From Rufibacter radiotolerans (lineage in GTDB: Bacteria; Bacteroidota; Bacteroidia; Cytophagales; Hymenobacteraceae): 64,000 nt of DNA. The notes under the pieces were generated by a model. It was given only the letters and a program-made list of their open reading frames with translations. It was not told the origin of the DNA and did no database searches. Position 1 is the stretch's first letter; every line of letters begins with the position of its first letter. The stretch covers positions 2,254,408-2,318,407 of the forward strand of contig NZ_CP010777.1 of NCBI RefSeq assembly GCF_001078055.1. Reading direction: 5' to 3'. Made by a program: the position numbers and the translations under genes. Shown one piece after another: positions 8,494-17,548 of this stretch.

Positions 8494-10446
8494 TTACCCT
8501 ATGCGGGTCAGTTCCACGTCCTGCACCGGATTAATGAGCAGGGGAACCTTCTCTATCTTGACCGAGCTGGTGTCCAGGCCGAACCACTTGTCCTCCGAAG
8601 CGATGAAGTCCTTAAGGATGTAGTAGGCCTTCATCACCAGGTTCTCCTTCCAGGGCAGGTCGTTCTCCACCGACATGTATTTCTCCAGCACCACAAACCG
8701 GAAATCACCTATCACGTTCTGCCGGCTGAGCGACTCGTAGCGGCTGGTGATGTCCACTTCCCCGTTCTCCACCAGGTTCTCCACCACCTTCCGGAAGTAC
8801 AGGTTGATGCGCTGCTCCACCCGGAAGCCCAGGCGGAAGTCCACCCGGATGACGTCGTTGGGGACGATGTGATGCACCGTGTAATCCATGGTGTAGGGCT
8901 CGTCGGTGGTGTACACGTGCAGAAACCAATAGATGTCGGCCCGCTTGGGCCTTTTCTGGAAGATGGAGTAGATGATCTTGGACTCAATGTAGTTCTTGCG
9001 GTCGGCGCCGGTCATGAACACCAGGTGCGTGGAGTACTTGGGGACGGACTCGTCCTCGCTCAGCTCCTTGAGCCCCTCCACGTACTTGTCCAGCCGCACC
9101 TCCTCGGTCAGGCGGCGCTTGATGTAGAAGGCCTGCAGCATCACGTACATCACCGTGATGAGCGCCGCCCCGATGGCCACCGACACCCAGCCGCCGTGCG
9201 GGAACTTGATGAGGTTGGCCACCAGGAAGGACAGCTCGATGGCCATGTACACCCCCACGAACAACCCGATGAGGATTTTGGACACCTTCCGGAGGTGGAG
9301 GTAATAGGCCATGAGCACGGTGGTGGCCAGCATGGTCACGGTGATGGCCAGCCCGTAGGCGGCCTCCATGTTCTCTGACTCCCTAAAGTAGAGGACCACG
9401 GCCACGCAGCCGGCCCAGAGCAGCCAGTTCACGCTCGGCACGAACAGCTGGCCCTTCACGTTGGTGGGGTAGCGGAGGCGGACCTTGGGCCAAAGGTTCA
9501 GGCGGATGGCCTCCCCGATGAGGGTGAAGGAGCCGGTGATGAGGGCCTGGCTGGCGATAATGGCGGCCAGCGTGGCGATGGCGATCCCGATGGGCAGGAA
9601 CCAGCCCGGCATCACCCCATAGAAGGGGTTGACCTTATCGGAGAGCGACTCGCCCGTGTGCTGGGTAAGCCAGGCGGCCTGGCCGAAATAGTTGAGCAGC
9701 AGGCACAGCTTCACAAACAGCCAACTGACCCTGATGTTGTCCCGGCCACAGTGGCCCAGGTCGGAGTAGAGGGCCTCGGCCCCGGTGGTGCAGAGGAAGA
9801 CGGCGCCCAGCAGCCAGAAGCCCTGGGGATACTCCACCAGAAGCCGGTAGGCATACGCGGGGTTGGCTGCCTGAAGGACCTCCGGGTGGAGGAAGATACT
9901 GTGCATGCCCAGTATGGCCAGCATGGCGAACCAGACGAACATGATGGGCCCGAAGGCCTTGCCCACTATCTGGGTCCCGAAACTCTGGGCCACGAAAAGG
10001 ACCGTCAGGATGGCCAGCACGATGGGCACGGTGGGGATTCCCGGGTTGATGATGCGCAGCCCCTCGATGGCCGAGGAGACGGAGATGGGCGGGGTGATGA
10101 TGCCGTCCGCCAGCAGGGCGCTGCCCCCAATGACCGCCGGGACTATGAGCCACCTGGCCTTCTTGCGCACCAGGGTGTAGAGCGAGAAGATACCCCCCTC
10201 GCCGTTGTTGTCGGCCTGCAGGGTGAGCAGCACGTACTTGACCGTGGTCTGCAGGGTAAGGGTCCAGAAGACGCAGGAGACGCCGCCGTAGACCAGGTCC
10301 ATGTTCACCACGCTCCCCCCGCTCAGGATGATGGCCTTCATCACGTACAGGGGCGAGGTCCCGATGTCACCGTAGATGATGCCAAGGGCGATGAGAAGCC
10401 CGCCCGTGGTGAGGCGGCTGTGGGCGTGGGCAGATTGTTTTTCCAT
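8494..10446 (-). CDS. kup: Kup-family potassium uptake transporter
   Basis: 650 residues. The N-terminus carries the family signature LGIIYGDIGTSPLYVMKAI (about 18-36), followed by about twelve hydrophobic segments to about residue 440, including FQ-rich loops and GSFTLIGEAIRL. A soluble C-terminal domain follows (from about 450), as in Kup/Trk-D transporters. These proteins import K+ with protons across the inner membrane. The gene is divergent from corA over 235 bp, so K+ and Mg2+ transport genes share an upstream region. GC content is visibly higher than in the metabolic half of the window. Length is close to that of the E. coli protein (about 620). Confidence 0.95.
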   Translation of the reverse strand: MEKQSAHAHSRLTTGGLLIALGIIYGDIGTSPLYVMKAIILSGGSVVNMDLVYGGVSCVFWTLTLQTTVKYVLLTLQADNNGEGGIFSLYTLVRKKARWLIVPAVIGGSALLADGIITPPISVSSAIEGLRIINPGIPTVPIVLAILTVLFVAQSFGTQIVGKAFGPIMFVWFAMLAILGMHSIFLHPEVLQAANPAYAYRLLVEYPQGFWLLGAVFLCTTGAEALYSDLGHCGRDNIRVSWLFVKLCLLLNYFGQAAWLTQHTGESLSDKVNPFYGVMPGWFLPIGIAIATLAAIIASQALITGSFTLIGEAIRLNLWPKVRLRYPTNVKGQLFVPSVNWLLWAGCVAVVLYFRESENMEAAYGLAITVTMLATTVLMAYYLHLRKVSKILIGLFVGVYMAIELSFLVANLIKFPHGGWVSVAIGAALITVMYVMLQAFYIKRRLTEEVRLDKYVEGLKELSEDESVPKYSTHLVFMTGADRKNYIESKIIYSIFQKRPKRADIYWFLHVYTTDEPYTMDYTVHHIVPNDVIRVDFRLGFRVEQRINLYFRKVVENLVENGEVDITSRYESLSRQNVIGDFRFVVLEKYMSVENDLPWKENLVMKAYYILKDFIASEDKWFGLDTSSVKIEKVPLLINPVQDVELTRIG

Positions 10447-10681
10447 AGGACCCTTAATAGTTTTTACCGTGATTCAGGTGCAATGTACTGCATATTCCCA
10501 GTTTTGTTTAGGCAAGTTATCGGGCAGGGTCTTGGCGGAGGGGAACCGGTATTCAATTCTTCCTTATCACCCCGCAAGCTGGGGAGGAATGGAAGGCCCA
10601 AAAACGCAGGGCCCTTCGGTTGCTTTATTATCCCCGGATTGCGTAACATTGCCATCCCTTAACGCCAACGTTTAGTCGATC

Positions 10682-11584
10682 ATGAAGAAAGTACTGGTAT
10701 CCGGGGGAGCCTCCGCCTGGCAGTGGATAGACCTGGAGAACCCCTCAGAGGCCGAACTCCTGGCGGTGGCGGCTGAGTTCGGGCTGCACCGCACCTCCGT
10801 GGTGGATTCCCTCCAGCCAGAGCATTTACCTAAGTATGAGGCCATCGGGGCAACGGCCTTCATGATTACGCGGGTATTCGACAGCGGGGCCGACCGGGAG
10901 GCGGACACCATCCAGGAACTCACCAACAAGGTGGGCATCTTCTACGCCGAGGGCTATATCATCACCATCCACCGGGGCTCCTCCCTGCTGATCCAGGACA
11001 TACAGGAGAAATACGTGGCCACCGGGCTCGTGAATTCCACCTCTGAGTTGCTGCTGAAGCTGGTCAAGGCCATCTTCAAAACCTATGAGTCCCCGGCCCA
11101 TAAATTGGCCGAGGAACTGGACTTCTACGAGGCCAAAACCTTCCTGAACCAGAAGATGCCCCCGCTCATCAAGGGGCTCTACCACCTCAAGCGGAAGGCC
11201 ACGGTGTGCCGCCGCGTGCTGCGCCTGTCCGAGGTGGTCATCGACAGCATGGGGCAGGCCGGCTTCCAGGCCACCGCCGTGCAGGACCTCAGGGATTTGT
11301 ACATCCACCTGCAGACGCAGCTCGAGGAGGTGAACGAAGGCACCAACAACCTCATCAACACCTACCTCTCGCTCTCCTCCCAGAAAACCAACGAGGTGAT
11401 GCGGGTGCTGACCCTTTTCTCCGCCTTCTTCCTGCCCCTCACCTTCATTGCCGGCATCTACGGGATGAACTTCGAGTTCATGCCCGAACTCAGGAAAACC
11501 TACGGGTACCCCGGCGCGCTGTTGGCCATGGGGGTGGTGGCCCTTGCCATCTACCTGTGGTTCCGGAAGAAGAACTGGCTGTAG
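10682..11584 (+). CDS. corA: CorA-family magnesium/cobalt transporter
   Basis: 300 residues. A cytoplasmic N-terminal alpha/beta domain (1-230) contains the helical willow region and leads into two C-terminal membrane helices. The signature YGMNFEFMPEL (GMN at 261-263) lies between them and the end is the basic WFRKKNWL, as in CorA pentamers that import Mg2+ or Co2+. It is slightly shorter than E. coli CorA (316). The ATG at 10682 lies shortly after an inverted repeat around GGCCC...GGGCC in the leader, whose meaning is unclear. The gene is divergent from kup. Confidence 0.93.
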   Translation: MKKVLVSGGASAWQWIDLENPSEAELLAVAAEFGLHRTSVVDSLQPEHLPKYEAIGATAFMITRVFDSGADREADTIQELTNKVGIFYAEGYIITIHRGSSLLIQDIQEKYVATGLVNSTSELLLKLVKAIFKTYESPAHKLAEELDFYEAKTFLNQKMPPLIKGLYHLKRKATVCRRVLRLSEVVIDSMGQAGFQATAVQDLRDLYIHLQTQLEEVNEGTNNLINTYLSLSSQKTNEVMRVLTLFSAFFLPLTFIAGIYGMNFEFMPELRKTYGYPGALLAMGVVALAIYLWFRKKNWL

Positions 11585-12180
11585 CGAGGTTTTGGATGCC
11601 TGATCCATCAAGTATTTGGGGTATGCCGCCCTTTAGCTGGGAATGTGGTCAGAAGGACACGGCCATGGAGGTGGTGAGGGATGCGAACCATAATCACAAA
11701 CTGAGTCGATCCTTCATCTTTCCTTCGTTTTATGGCAGGTGAAATGACGAATTACCGACGGTTCCCCTTCCGTCAGGCCATTTATTTTAGTTAATGGAAT
11801 TGCTTAGGGAGCTGAGAACGGGCTTGACTTTCTCAGCGGAGAGGAAAATGAGGCTATGACTCCTGATAATCCTAAAAAACGCGCGGGCCAAGTAACCCTT
11901 TTCCCCCGAAATACTACGAAATTTAACGTTTAGGCGAAAAAGAAACCCAATGCCCAGTCAACGAAAAGTCACCGTTGCCAGGGAATTCGCATCCTGAAAA
12001 AGGAAAAGTGAGCAGCTGCCGCGTATTTATTCTTTTGGAGAAGGAAAACAGTCCCAGGAAGAATTTATGGGGATAGTTGTGACTGCTTTCTCCTGTCTCT
12101 TAATTGGGCCGTTAAACGAAACAATGGAGAACCTTAATCCAAATACGCATGTAGAGACCCGTGAATGCGGGAGATCTAAC
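11585..12180. other. 596-bp intergenic stretch, no gene seen
   Basis: It lies between convergent corA and the GlxA-type regulator. No open frame with protein-like composition, tRNA or clear terminator was found. A 69-codon plus-strand frame (12067-12276) runs into the antisense of the regulator and was rejected. Confidence 0.5.
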
Positions 12181-13098
12181 TTATGGATGCCCCTTCAGTA
12201 TTCTCTGCAGTTGCCGGGGCGTTTTGAAGCCGCACTGGGCCGCCACATAGTCCACCGTGTAATAGGGGTTGCTTAGAAGTGTCCTCGCCCTCTCCACCCT
12301 GAGCCGGGTGAGGTATTCCGAGATGGTGGTCCCCGTGTTTTCCTTGAAGACCCTGCTAAGGTTCCGGGGGCTCATCGCCACCAGAGAGGCCAGGGTCTCT
12401 ATGCTGTTGTCCCCCGCCAAATTGGAGACAAGGTGGTCCTGCACCTCATGGACTTGGGGATTGAGGTGGTTGCGGTAATCCAGGTAAACGCTTTCCTGCC
12501 GGTGGTTTTGGCCTCGGCGGTGGTACACCACCAGGCCCCGCGCTATCCGGTGGGTAAAGAAAGCCCCCTTCAGGTCCTCCAATACGGAAAGGGCCAGGTC
12601 AATCCCGGCGCTTATCCCCGCGCTGGTGTAGATATTGTCCTGCTTTACGAACAATACGTCCCCAATGACCTTCGCCCGGGGAAACCGGTCCTGCAGATCC
12701 TTCACCCTCCTCCAGTGGGTCGTGCATTCCCGCTGGTCCAGCAAGCCTGCCTCCCCCAGGACGTACGCGGCATTGCAGACGGAGCACACCGTCACCTGCC
12801 TGTCGGCGGTTTGCCTCACCCAGGAGAAGAAATCCGCCTCTCCCCTGAATGCCGCGCTGTTGAGATATTCGAACTCCATCCCAGGGAGGAAAAGGAAATC
12901 CCCCTCCCCCAGCGCAGCCTCCCGGTAATCGGACACCTTCCCCATCGGTAACCCGGCGCTGCTCACACTTTCGGGCTGGTAGGAATAGAACTCCAGCCGG
13001 ACGTCCAAGCCCGAGGACCGTGCCTCTGTGAATACCTGCAGCGGGCCCGCCAGGTCCAGGAGTTCAACGAAGGGGGGAATGATGAAGGCTACTTTCAT
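12181..13098 (-). CDS. GlxA-family transcriptional regulator (DJ-1/PfpI domain + AraC HTH)
   Basis: 305 residues. The N-terminal DJ-1/PfpI-like domain (1-190) starts MKVAFIIPPFVELLDLAGPLQVF and holds the elbow VTVCSVCNAAYVL with Cys105 and Cys108. The C-terminus (about 215-305) is an AraC/XylS pair of helix-turn-helix motifs, with AMSPRNLSRVFKENTGTTISEYL and TVDYVAAQCGFKTPRQLQRI. Such proteins activate or repress nearby operons. The ligand is unknown, and catalysis by the first domain is usually lost. A DJ-1/PfpI-like exported protein is encoded 102 nt upstream on the same strand, an arrangement that suggests a linked function. Confidence 0.9.
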   Translation of the reverse strand: MKVAFIIPPFVELLDLAGPLQVFTEARSSGLDVRLEFYSYQPESVSSAGLPMGKVSDYREAALGEGDFLFLPGMEFEYLNSAAFRGEADFFSWVRQTADRQVTVCSVCNAAYVLGEAGLLDQRECTTHWRRVKDLQDRFPRAKVIGDVLFVKQDNIYTSAGISAGIDLALSVLEDLKGAFFTHRIARGLVVYHRRGQNHRQESVYLDYRNHLNPQVHEVQDHLVSNLAGDNSIETLASLVAMSPRNLSRVFKENTGTTISEYLTRLRVERARTLLSNPYYTVDYVAAQCGFKTPRQLQRILKGHP

Positions 13099-13200
13099 TT
13101 CTATTGGTTGGCCACTCGGGCTTTTTGGCTTGGTATCTGATGCAGGGTGGCGGTCTGGCCGTAAATTCAGGGGCAGGTCAATCCACGCTCTTTGGTTTCC

Positions 13201-14382
13201 TTAGTTGTAATCCAATGTCAGCTTGACTGCCTTCCGGAAGCCATGCCCGTACAGGCTTCCGATCCTGTCCAAACAGACCTCAAAAGGATACTTAGGAGTC
13301 TCCCCATACTCCACCAGTTCCCTGTATTCAATGGGGCAGGCCGCTTCCCCGGGGAAGGTCTCCGGCCTGAGGATGTGGAGTTCGTCCAAGCGTCCCACCT
13401 GCAGGTTACCGGTGGGGAGCAAAGTTAACCCGAACTTGGAGGAAACGGAACCGCCATCCAAAGCAAAGGTGTTGAGGGAGGCGGGGAAGGTGCGGGAGTA
13501 GGTATCTAGGACGGAGCCCAGCTCGAACTCATCGGCTCCTTCCTGCAGTAGCACGCCTAAGTCCCGGTCATGCTTGAACAGGACTTTTTTCACTATGGTC
13601 GCAATCGCTGCGGCGCTCACAGTCTCATTCGCATGGCCTGTCTTAACCTCAGCGTGGGGATAGCGCACCTCCCTCATCACCTTTAGCATCGTCTCTTGCC
13701 CAAACATCGCCTCTATTACGGCTAGGCTCCCCTCGGTGGCATTGGAAACCCCGGCCGTGCTATACAGGTTTCCGGACCTGGTGTAGCTCAGGCCCTTTTT
13801 CCAATCGCCCCTGGGGTAGAGTTTTTCAAGTTTTCCCCAGTCACTTGAGTGCGTGGTGATAGGCAGGCCGTCATAGAGCCCGGTTGCGGCGGCTGTCGCT
13901 GCCCCGTCACAGATGGCCAGAAGGATATTCTTTCCGGTGTACTGTTTCCTGACCCAGGCGACCGTGGAGGGCCTGGGTGGCGACTTGAGGTGAACCGTCA
14001 GGTTGGGGACGACGATAACATCAGGCTGGATTCCCAGGGAGTCTATCTCCCGGAAAGAGTAATGGGGAAGGATGAAGAGGCTGTTGACCAGCAGCACAGG
14101 CGCCTTCTCCTCAGACACCACGTACACATTTGCCTGCCCAGTGGCGTTGAACAGGTAGAAGGGCGCCATAAGGTCAAACATCTCCGTCCCCTCGTTGCTG
14201 GCGATGACGAAAACGGTCTTTTCCCCCTTGTAAAACGCCGGGCTGGGCCAGTTGAGGTTATCCTTGCCCCGGTAGACTTTCAGGCCTTGCGCCATAACGG
14301 GGTGAAGCGCCAGGTAAAATCCGGTGCATAGTACCAGAAGGCCACTGAAAAAGGAGAGCGATACTATTTTGTGTTTGTTCAC
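13201..14382 (-). CDS. exported/membrane-anchored DJ-1/PfpI-family protein
   Basis: 393 residues. An N-terminal hydrophobic stretch (about 5-30, FFSGLLVLCTGFYLALHPVMA) acts as a signal peptide or anchor. A DJ-1/PfpI fold follows at about 50-240, with FVIASNEGTEMFDLMAPFY and the nucleophile-elbow sequence LLAICDGAATAAATGLYDG (Cys158) plus TTHSSDW. The remaining C-terminal region (about 250-393) has no motif I know. Members include chaperones, glyoxalases and amidases; the activity here is not predictable. It lies upstream of and in line with the GlxA-like regulator, which carries the same fold. Confidence 0.8.
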   Translation of the reverse strand: MNKHKIVSLSFFSGLLVLCTGFYLALHPVMAQGLKVYRGKDNLNWPSPAFYKGEKTVFVIASNEGTEMFDLMAPFYLFNATGQANVYVVSEEKAPVLLVNSLFILPHYSFREIDSLGIQPDVIVVPNLTVHLKSPPRPSTVAWVRKQYTGKNILLAICDGAATAAATGLYDGLPITTHSSDWGKLEKLYPRGDWKKGLSYTRSGNLYSTAGVSNATEGSLAVIEAMFGQETMLKVMREVRYPHAEVKTGHANETVSAAAIATIVKKVLFKHDRDLGVLLQEGADEFELGSVLDTYSRTFPASLNTFALDGGSVSSKFGLTLLPTGNLQVGRLDELHILRPETFPGEAACPIEYRELVEYGETPKYPFEVCLDRIGSLYGHGFRKAVKLTLDYN

Positions 14383-14999
14383 TTGTTGGAAGGGTAAGTG
14401 GTGAGTTGGTGTGTCATGGAGGGCTGGGAAAGTGGGCTAGCCGCTGGAATCATGGTGTAAAGGTAAGGCCTGGCCCAAAGGCCTGAAAGGACAGGGAGGC
14501 GTCCATATCGGACAAAGTATGCTGCCTTGCCAATTAATTAATGACTCTTAAGGTGACCAATACCACCCTTGGCTCTCCTAGCTAAAATCTAGCCTTACAA
14601 TCCCCTCAAGAATCATCCACTTGTATTGGAAGGCAAAAGAATAAAGTTCATAACGGCTCTTATATAACTCTCGCAGGAGATTCGCTTAGCTAATAATGGA
14701 TCATATGTAAAGCCTAGGAAATTACACCCATCCTAAAACGGATGGTATGAAAAGTTGGATAAGGTTCTCATTGCCGTAACAATTAGATTAGGAGAAGGAT
14801 CGGTGGCTTATGCTAAAGGGGTGGGGGGTGTTCTGGCCGATTAGAACGTTATGGGTCAGACCGGGTAGGTCTGTTTTTGCCAAGGGGATTTTTTTGTTTG
14901 CGAACGCGTTTGCGGCCTATGCGGAAGGTGGTAATGGAAAGTAAAATCTAGCCTGGTATCTAAAACTTCATCACACCGGCAAGGAGGACAAAGGCGTAC
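14383..14999. other. 617-bp intergenic stretch at the start of the accessory region
   Basis: No coding frame is convincing. It holds a small hairpin CCATCC-taaaac-GGATGG near 14728-14745 and the terminator-like structure listed at 14857. The plus-strand direction of that terminator fits no intact gene, so something may have been lost here. Confidence 0.4.
14857..14878 (+). terminator. terminator-like hairpin without an obvious gene
   Basis: Perfect 6-bp stem CAGACC-gggta-GGTCTG followed by TTTTT on the plus strand. No plus-strand gene ends upstream, so it may be a relic of deleted DNA. Confidence 0.5.
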
Positions 15000-15668
15000 T
15001 CAGCCTATTCCAGGACTAATTACCGTTGCACTTACCGCACTTTCTGTACTTATAGCGCGCTTGGTCTTCATCACGGTGTTGGGGGAGACAGCGCATAGGG
15101 TGGCGATTTCCCTGATAGAGCAACGGCCCTCATTCAGGTAGTCAACAATCCTCTTGTTCTCCCGCAGGAACTGCTCTGTACTCTTCACGGTCCCCTTGGG
15201 GCGGGCAATGTGCTTGCCCTGTCGTTTGGCCTCCTGCTGCCCCGAGACGATCCTTTCCACGGTGGACTCCCGCTCCATCTCGGCCAGGTCCGCCAGGATA
15301 CCAAGGACCATCATGGTGACGTTGTCTTTCTTCCTTCTCTTGTCAAGAGAGCGAAGGTTCCGGTTCACCACGTGGGTGCAGACGCCTGACTCTGCTAATT
15401 CCAGGATGATATTGCGTACGTCCATGGCGTCCCTACCCAGCCTGGACAGCTCCATACAGACCACCTCCGTGATCTCGCCGCTTCTGGCCATCTCCAGCAC
15501 CTTCTCCATGCCCGGGCGCTGATATCTGTTCCTTGTGCCGGAGACTGTCTCACAGGCCTTATAAACCACCTCGTAGCCATTTCTCTGGGCATAGTCTTGT
15601 AGTTCGTGAAGTTGGCGGCCGGTGTTCTGCTTGGCGGTGGAGACGCGTAGGTAAAGGGCTGCTTTCAT
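15000..15668 (-). CDS. serine recombinase (resolvase/invertase family)
   Basis: 222 residues. The N-terminal catalytic domain starts MKAALYLRVSTAKQNTGRQ with the nucleophile Ser10 and Arg8, and continues with ELSRLGRDAMDVRNIILEL carrying the second conserved Arg pair. A long helix around LADLAEMERESTVERIVSGQ follows, then a C-terminal helix-turn-helix (about 160-210, CSIREIATLCAVSPNTVMKTK). The enzyme cuts and rejoins DNA at short paired sites. It is the size of small resolvases/invertases, not of large serine integrases. A 32-bp near-palindrome 44 nt upstream is a candidate binding or crossover site. The last residues (STESAVSATVISPGIG) look non-conserved. Confidence 0.93.
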   Translation of the reverse strand: MKAALYLRVSTAKQNTGRQLHELQDYAQRNGYEVVYKACETVSGTRNRYQRPGMEKVLEMARSGEITEVVCMELSRLGRDAMDVRNIILELAESGVCTHVVNRNLRSLDKRRKKDNVTMMVLGILADLAEMERESTVERIVSGQQEAKRQGKHIARPKGTVKSTEQFLRENKRIVDYLNEGRCSIREIATLCAVSPNTVMKTKRAISTESAVSATVISPGIG

Positions 15669-15711
15669 AGGAGGGATTACAGACTAATGCTATAGCCCAA
15701 ATATAGTAATT

Positions 15712-15743
15712 GTATCATGAAAAGCTATAGCTTATCGTGATAC
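15712..15743. promoter_or_regulatory. 32-bp near-palindrome upstream of the serine recombinase
   Basis: GTATCATGAA and TTATCGTGATAC flank the perfect inner palindrome AAGCTATAGCTT; 28 of 32 positions are symmetric. A second GCTATAGC sits about 25 bp closer to the gene (around 15689). The size and position fit a res/crossover site or an operator bound by the recombinase. Function is inferred. Confidence 0.5.
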
Positions 15744-16031
15744 AGTAAAAGACTGTTTACAACTTCTTTTTTGGTGCCTGACGGCCCTTAAGTTAGGCAG
15801 TACTTATTTTGACACAGTCAGGTATCCTTAAAGGACAGCTGTCATTTGGCAAATTACTATTAACTGAACTTCACCCGATAAGGACTATCAACGGGAAATA
15901 AGGCTGAAATTTCGTATATTGAAGGTAAGGCAGTTGCGGTAATTTCTTCCTTTTAGAATTTTCAAGATGTAATACACACGCAACTGTAACAGCTACATTC
16001 CGATCCTAACCTTTTACATCTCATATAACGC

Positions 16032-16427
16032 ATGAACATATCCCTGTCAGACCTTCCAAGTATCATGGCCGTCCAGCACCGCGTTCTAAAGGACCTGAAG
16101 AAGAAGACAGGCCTAAGGCAGCGGGACTGGGAGGTGCTGTGCGCCTGTGACCGGCTGGCCCTGGCAAACTACCCCTTCACCGCTGCCAAGATTGATGCTT
16201 ACATGCTGGGTGCTTACTTCCTTCCCTGCATCTATGATTCCATAAATGTGCTTCTGGGGAAAGGCTTTATCCAGGTAGTAGTGCCTGGTAAGCCATTCAG
16301 GCCGGAGTCCTATGAACTTAACTCCACCGGGAAGGCATTGGTAAGGGAATGTACCAATAGGCTCAGGTGCCTTTATGAACAGCAGGACGAAAGGGTGGTT
16401 GGTATACCCCTATCAAGGGTTTGGTGA
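16032..16427 (+). CDS. small winged-helix-like hypothetical protein
   Basis: 131 residues. Helices around LKDLKKKTGLRQRDWEVLCA and FTAAKIDAYMLGAYF are followed by a short helix and a hairpin-like stretch KGFIQVVVPGKPFRPESYEL, then TGKALVRECTNRL. That order resembles MarR/PadR-type winged-helix folds with a wing, but no family signature is certain. It could be a regulator belonging to the mobile region. It converges with the HNH gene with 46 bp between stops. Confidence 0.55.
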   Translation: MNISLSDLPSIMAVQHRVLKDLKKKTGLRQRDWEVLCACDRLALANYPFTAAKIDAYMLGAYFLPCIYDSINVLLGKGFIQVVVPGKPFRPESYELNSTGKALVRECTNRLRCLYEQQDERVVGIPLSRVW

Positions 16428-16473
16428 CTCTCCCTTAAGAGAACCATCCTGTACTGATGAGGACCTGAGAATT

Positions 16474-17421
16474 TTAGTTGCCAAGCTGCAAGGGCAAAGA
16501 CATCTGGATGGGAGCCTCAATCCTGTCCTTCTTCCTGATGTTATCCTTTCCCCAAAGTGGCTGGAGGTTCGTGTAATGGAAGCATACCCTCTGCTGCTCG
16601 GAGTCACTCAGGTCGAAGGAAGCACAAGGCACTATATGGTCGATATGCCACTCTCCCCTGTTATCCCAGGTCATCCCTGGTTTGAAACGTCTTTCAACGT
16701 GGTCTTTGAAAGCCTCAATAGAGCAGCCTACTAGTTCCATCGTCTTGGCGGCCTTCCTGGTTCCCGTTCCCCTAAGGGCGTGTATGATCCGGGACCGCAG
16801 CCTGCACTCCATAGCGAACCCAGGATCGGTTTCTATTTTTTTTCGCATGTAATCCCTTTTGGTTTTCCTGTACCTCTCAGGATTTTTGAGAATGGAACGC
16901 CTGCTGATTTCCATCACTTTCTGCCTGTTGTTTCGGGCATATTTGTTCGAAATCCTCTTCTTCACCTCAGGGTTCCGCAGGATATAGTCCTTCCGCTGCT
17001 GCTTGCTTTTCTCAGTCTGGTGGTAGACCCTCTTGCGTTCCTGTATGATGTCCTTATTCTTCTCCCGGTACTCCTTCCATGTATAGAACAGGGTCGCCTT
17101 GTTTTCCTCTACCCACCTGCGGTGGCAGACCTTGCACCAGGGACTTAATCCGTCTCTACTTTTAGTTGCTATGTTGAACTCGCTTTTAGGCTTCTCCTCC
17201 AGGCAGACGGTGCATTTCTTCACTGGGCTGGCAAGGGCCTCCAGTCGGGCCTTTTCCTTGGCCTCCCGCTTGGCCTTAAGTTTTGGGGCCATTTTCTCCC
17301 GTCGATAGTCAGCCTCACAGACTTTGCAGACACTCCTCTTAAGGTTGTTTTTTGAGGAGCGGTTGGTGAACTCGGTCTCCTCCAGTTTCGGTTGTTGACA
17401 TTTGGTGCATGTTCTATACAT
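16474..17421 (-). CDS. HNH endonuclease-like protein with Cys-rich N-terminal zinc ribbons
   Basis: 315 residues from MYRTCTKCQQPKLEE; an in-frame ATG at 17448 would add nine residues. Two zinc-ribbon-like modules come first, CTKC...CKVC and CTVC...CKVCHRRW. A long basic helical region rich in Arg and Lys follows. The C-terminal HNH-type domain has WHIDHIVPCASFDLSD and FHYTNLQPLWGKDNIRK. This C-terminal block is characteristic of HNH proteins in phages and mobile DNA. It probably binds and nicks DNA; the target is unknown. The gene is divergent from a small XRE regulator across a palindrome-rich 127-bp gap, which suggests that the regulator controls it. Confidence 0.8.
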   Translation of the reverse strand: MYRTCTKCQQPKLEETEFTNRSSKNNLKRSVCKVCEADYRREKMAPKLKAKREAKEKARLEALASPVKKCTVCLEEKPKSEFNIATKSRDGLSPWCKVCHRRWVEENKATLFYTWKEYREKNKDIIQERKRVYHQTEKSKQQRKDYILRNPEVKKRISNKYARNNRQKVMEISRRSILKNPERYRKTKRDYMRKKIETDPGFAMECRLRSRIIHALRGTGTRKAAKTMELVGCSIEAFKDHVERRFKPGMTWDNRGEWHIDHIVPCASFDLSDSEQQRVCFHYTNLQPLWGKDNIRKKDRIEAPIQMSLPLQLGN

Positions 17422-17461
17422 GTCTCTCTGGTTAATAGGTGAACACATTTCAGTATACCTT

Positions 17462-17478
17462 GGGGAGGTAGCCTCCCC
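17462..17478. promoter_or_regulatory. GC-rich perfect hairpin in the HNH gene leader
   Basis: GGGGAGG-tag-CCTCCCC forms a 7-bp stem with a 3-nt loop just upstream of the HNH gene. It may act as an operator or an RNA hairpin in the leader. Confidence 0.45.
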
Positions 17479-17502
17479 AGGTGAAATGCATCTACTTATT
17501 TA

Positions 17503-17518
17503 GTAACAAATTTGTTAC
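17503..17518. promoter_or_regulatory. 16-bp perfect palindrome, likely XRE operator
   Basis: GTAACAAATTTGTTAC reads identically on both strands. It is 31 bp upstream of the XRE start and between two divergent genes. Two further palindromes follow: CTAACCGGTTAG (17523-17534) and GCACC-tttgat-GGTGC (17540-17555), the last overlapping the XRE start codon. Autoregulation by the XRE protein is inferred. Confidence 0.6.
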
Positions 17519-17548
17519 CATTCTAACCGGTTAGCCATAGCACCTTTG

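Noticed and set aside
8485..9378. Long plus-strand open frame (297 codons) opposite kup
   Set aside because: It is the antisense of a clear Kup coding sequence, with a His/Val-rich unnatural composition caused by high GC.
9658..10662. 334-codon plus-strand frame opposite the kup N-terminus
   Set aside because: Antisense shadow of the conserved Kup membrane region; Gly/Asp/His-rich composition and no motif.
10447..10681. Possible c-di-AMP or Mg2+ riboswitch between kup and corA
   Set aside because: The gap has small inverted repeats but none of the conserved ydaO or M-box sequence blocks.
10826..11611. 261-codon minus-strand frame opposite corA
   Set aside because: Antisense of CorA; composition is Gly/His/Gln-rich and unlike protein.
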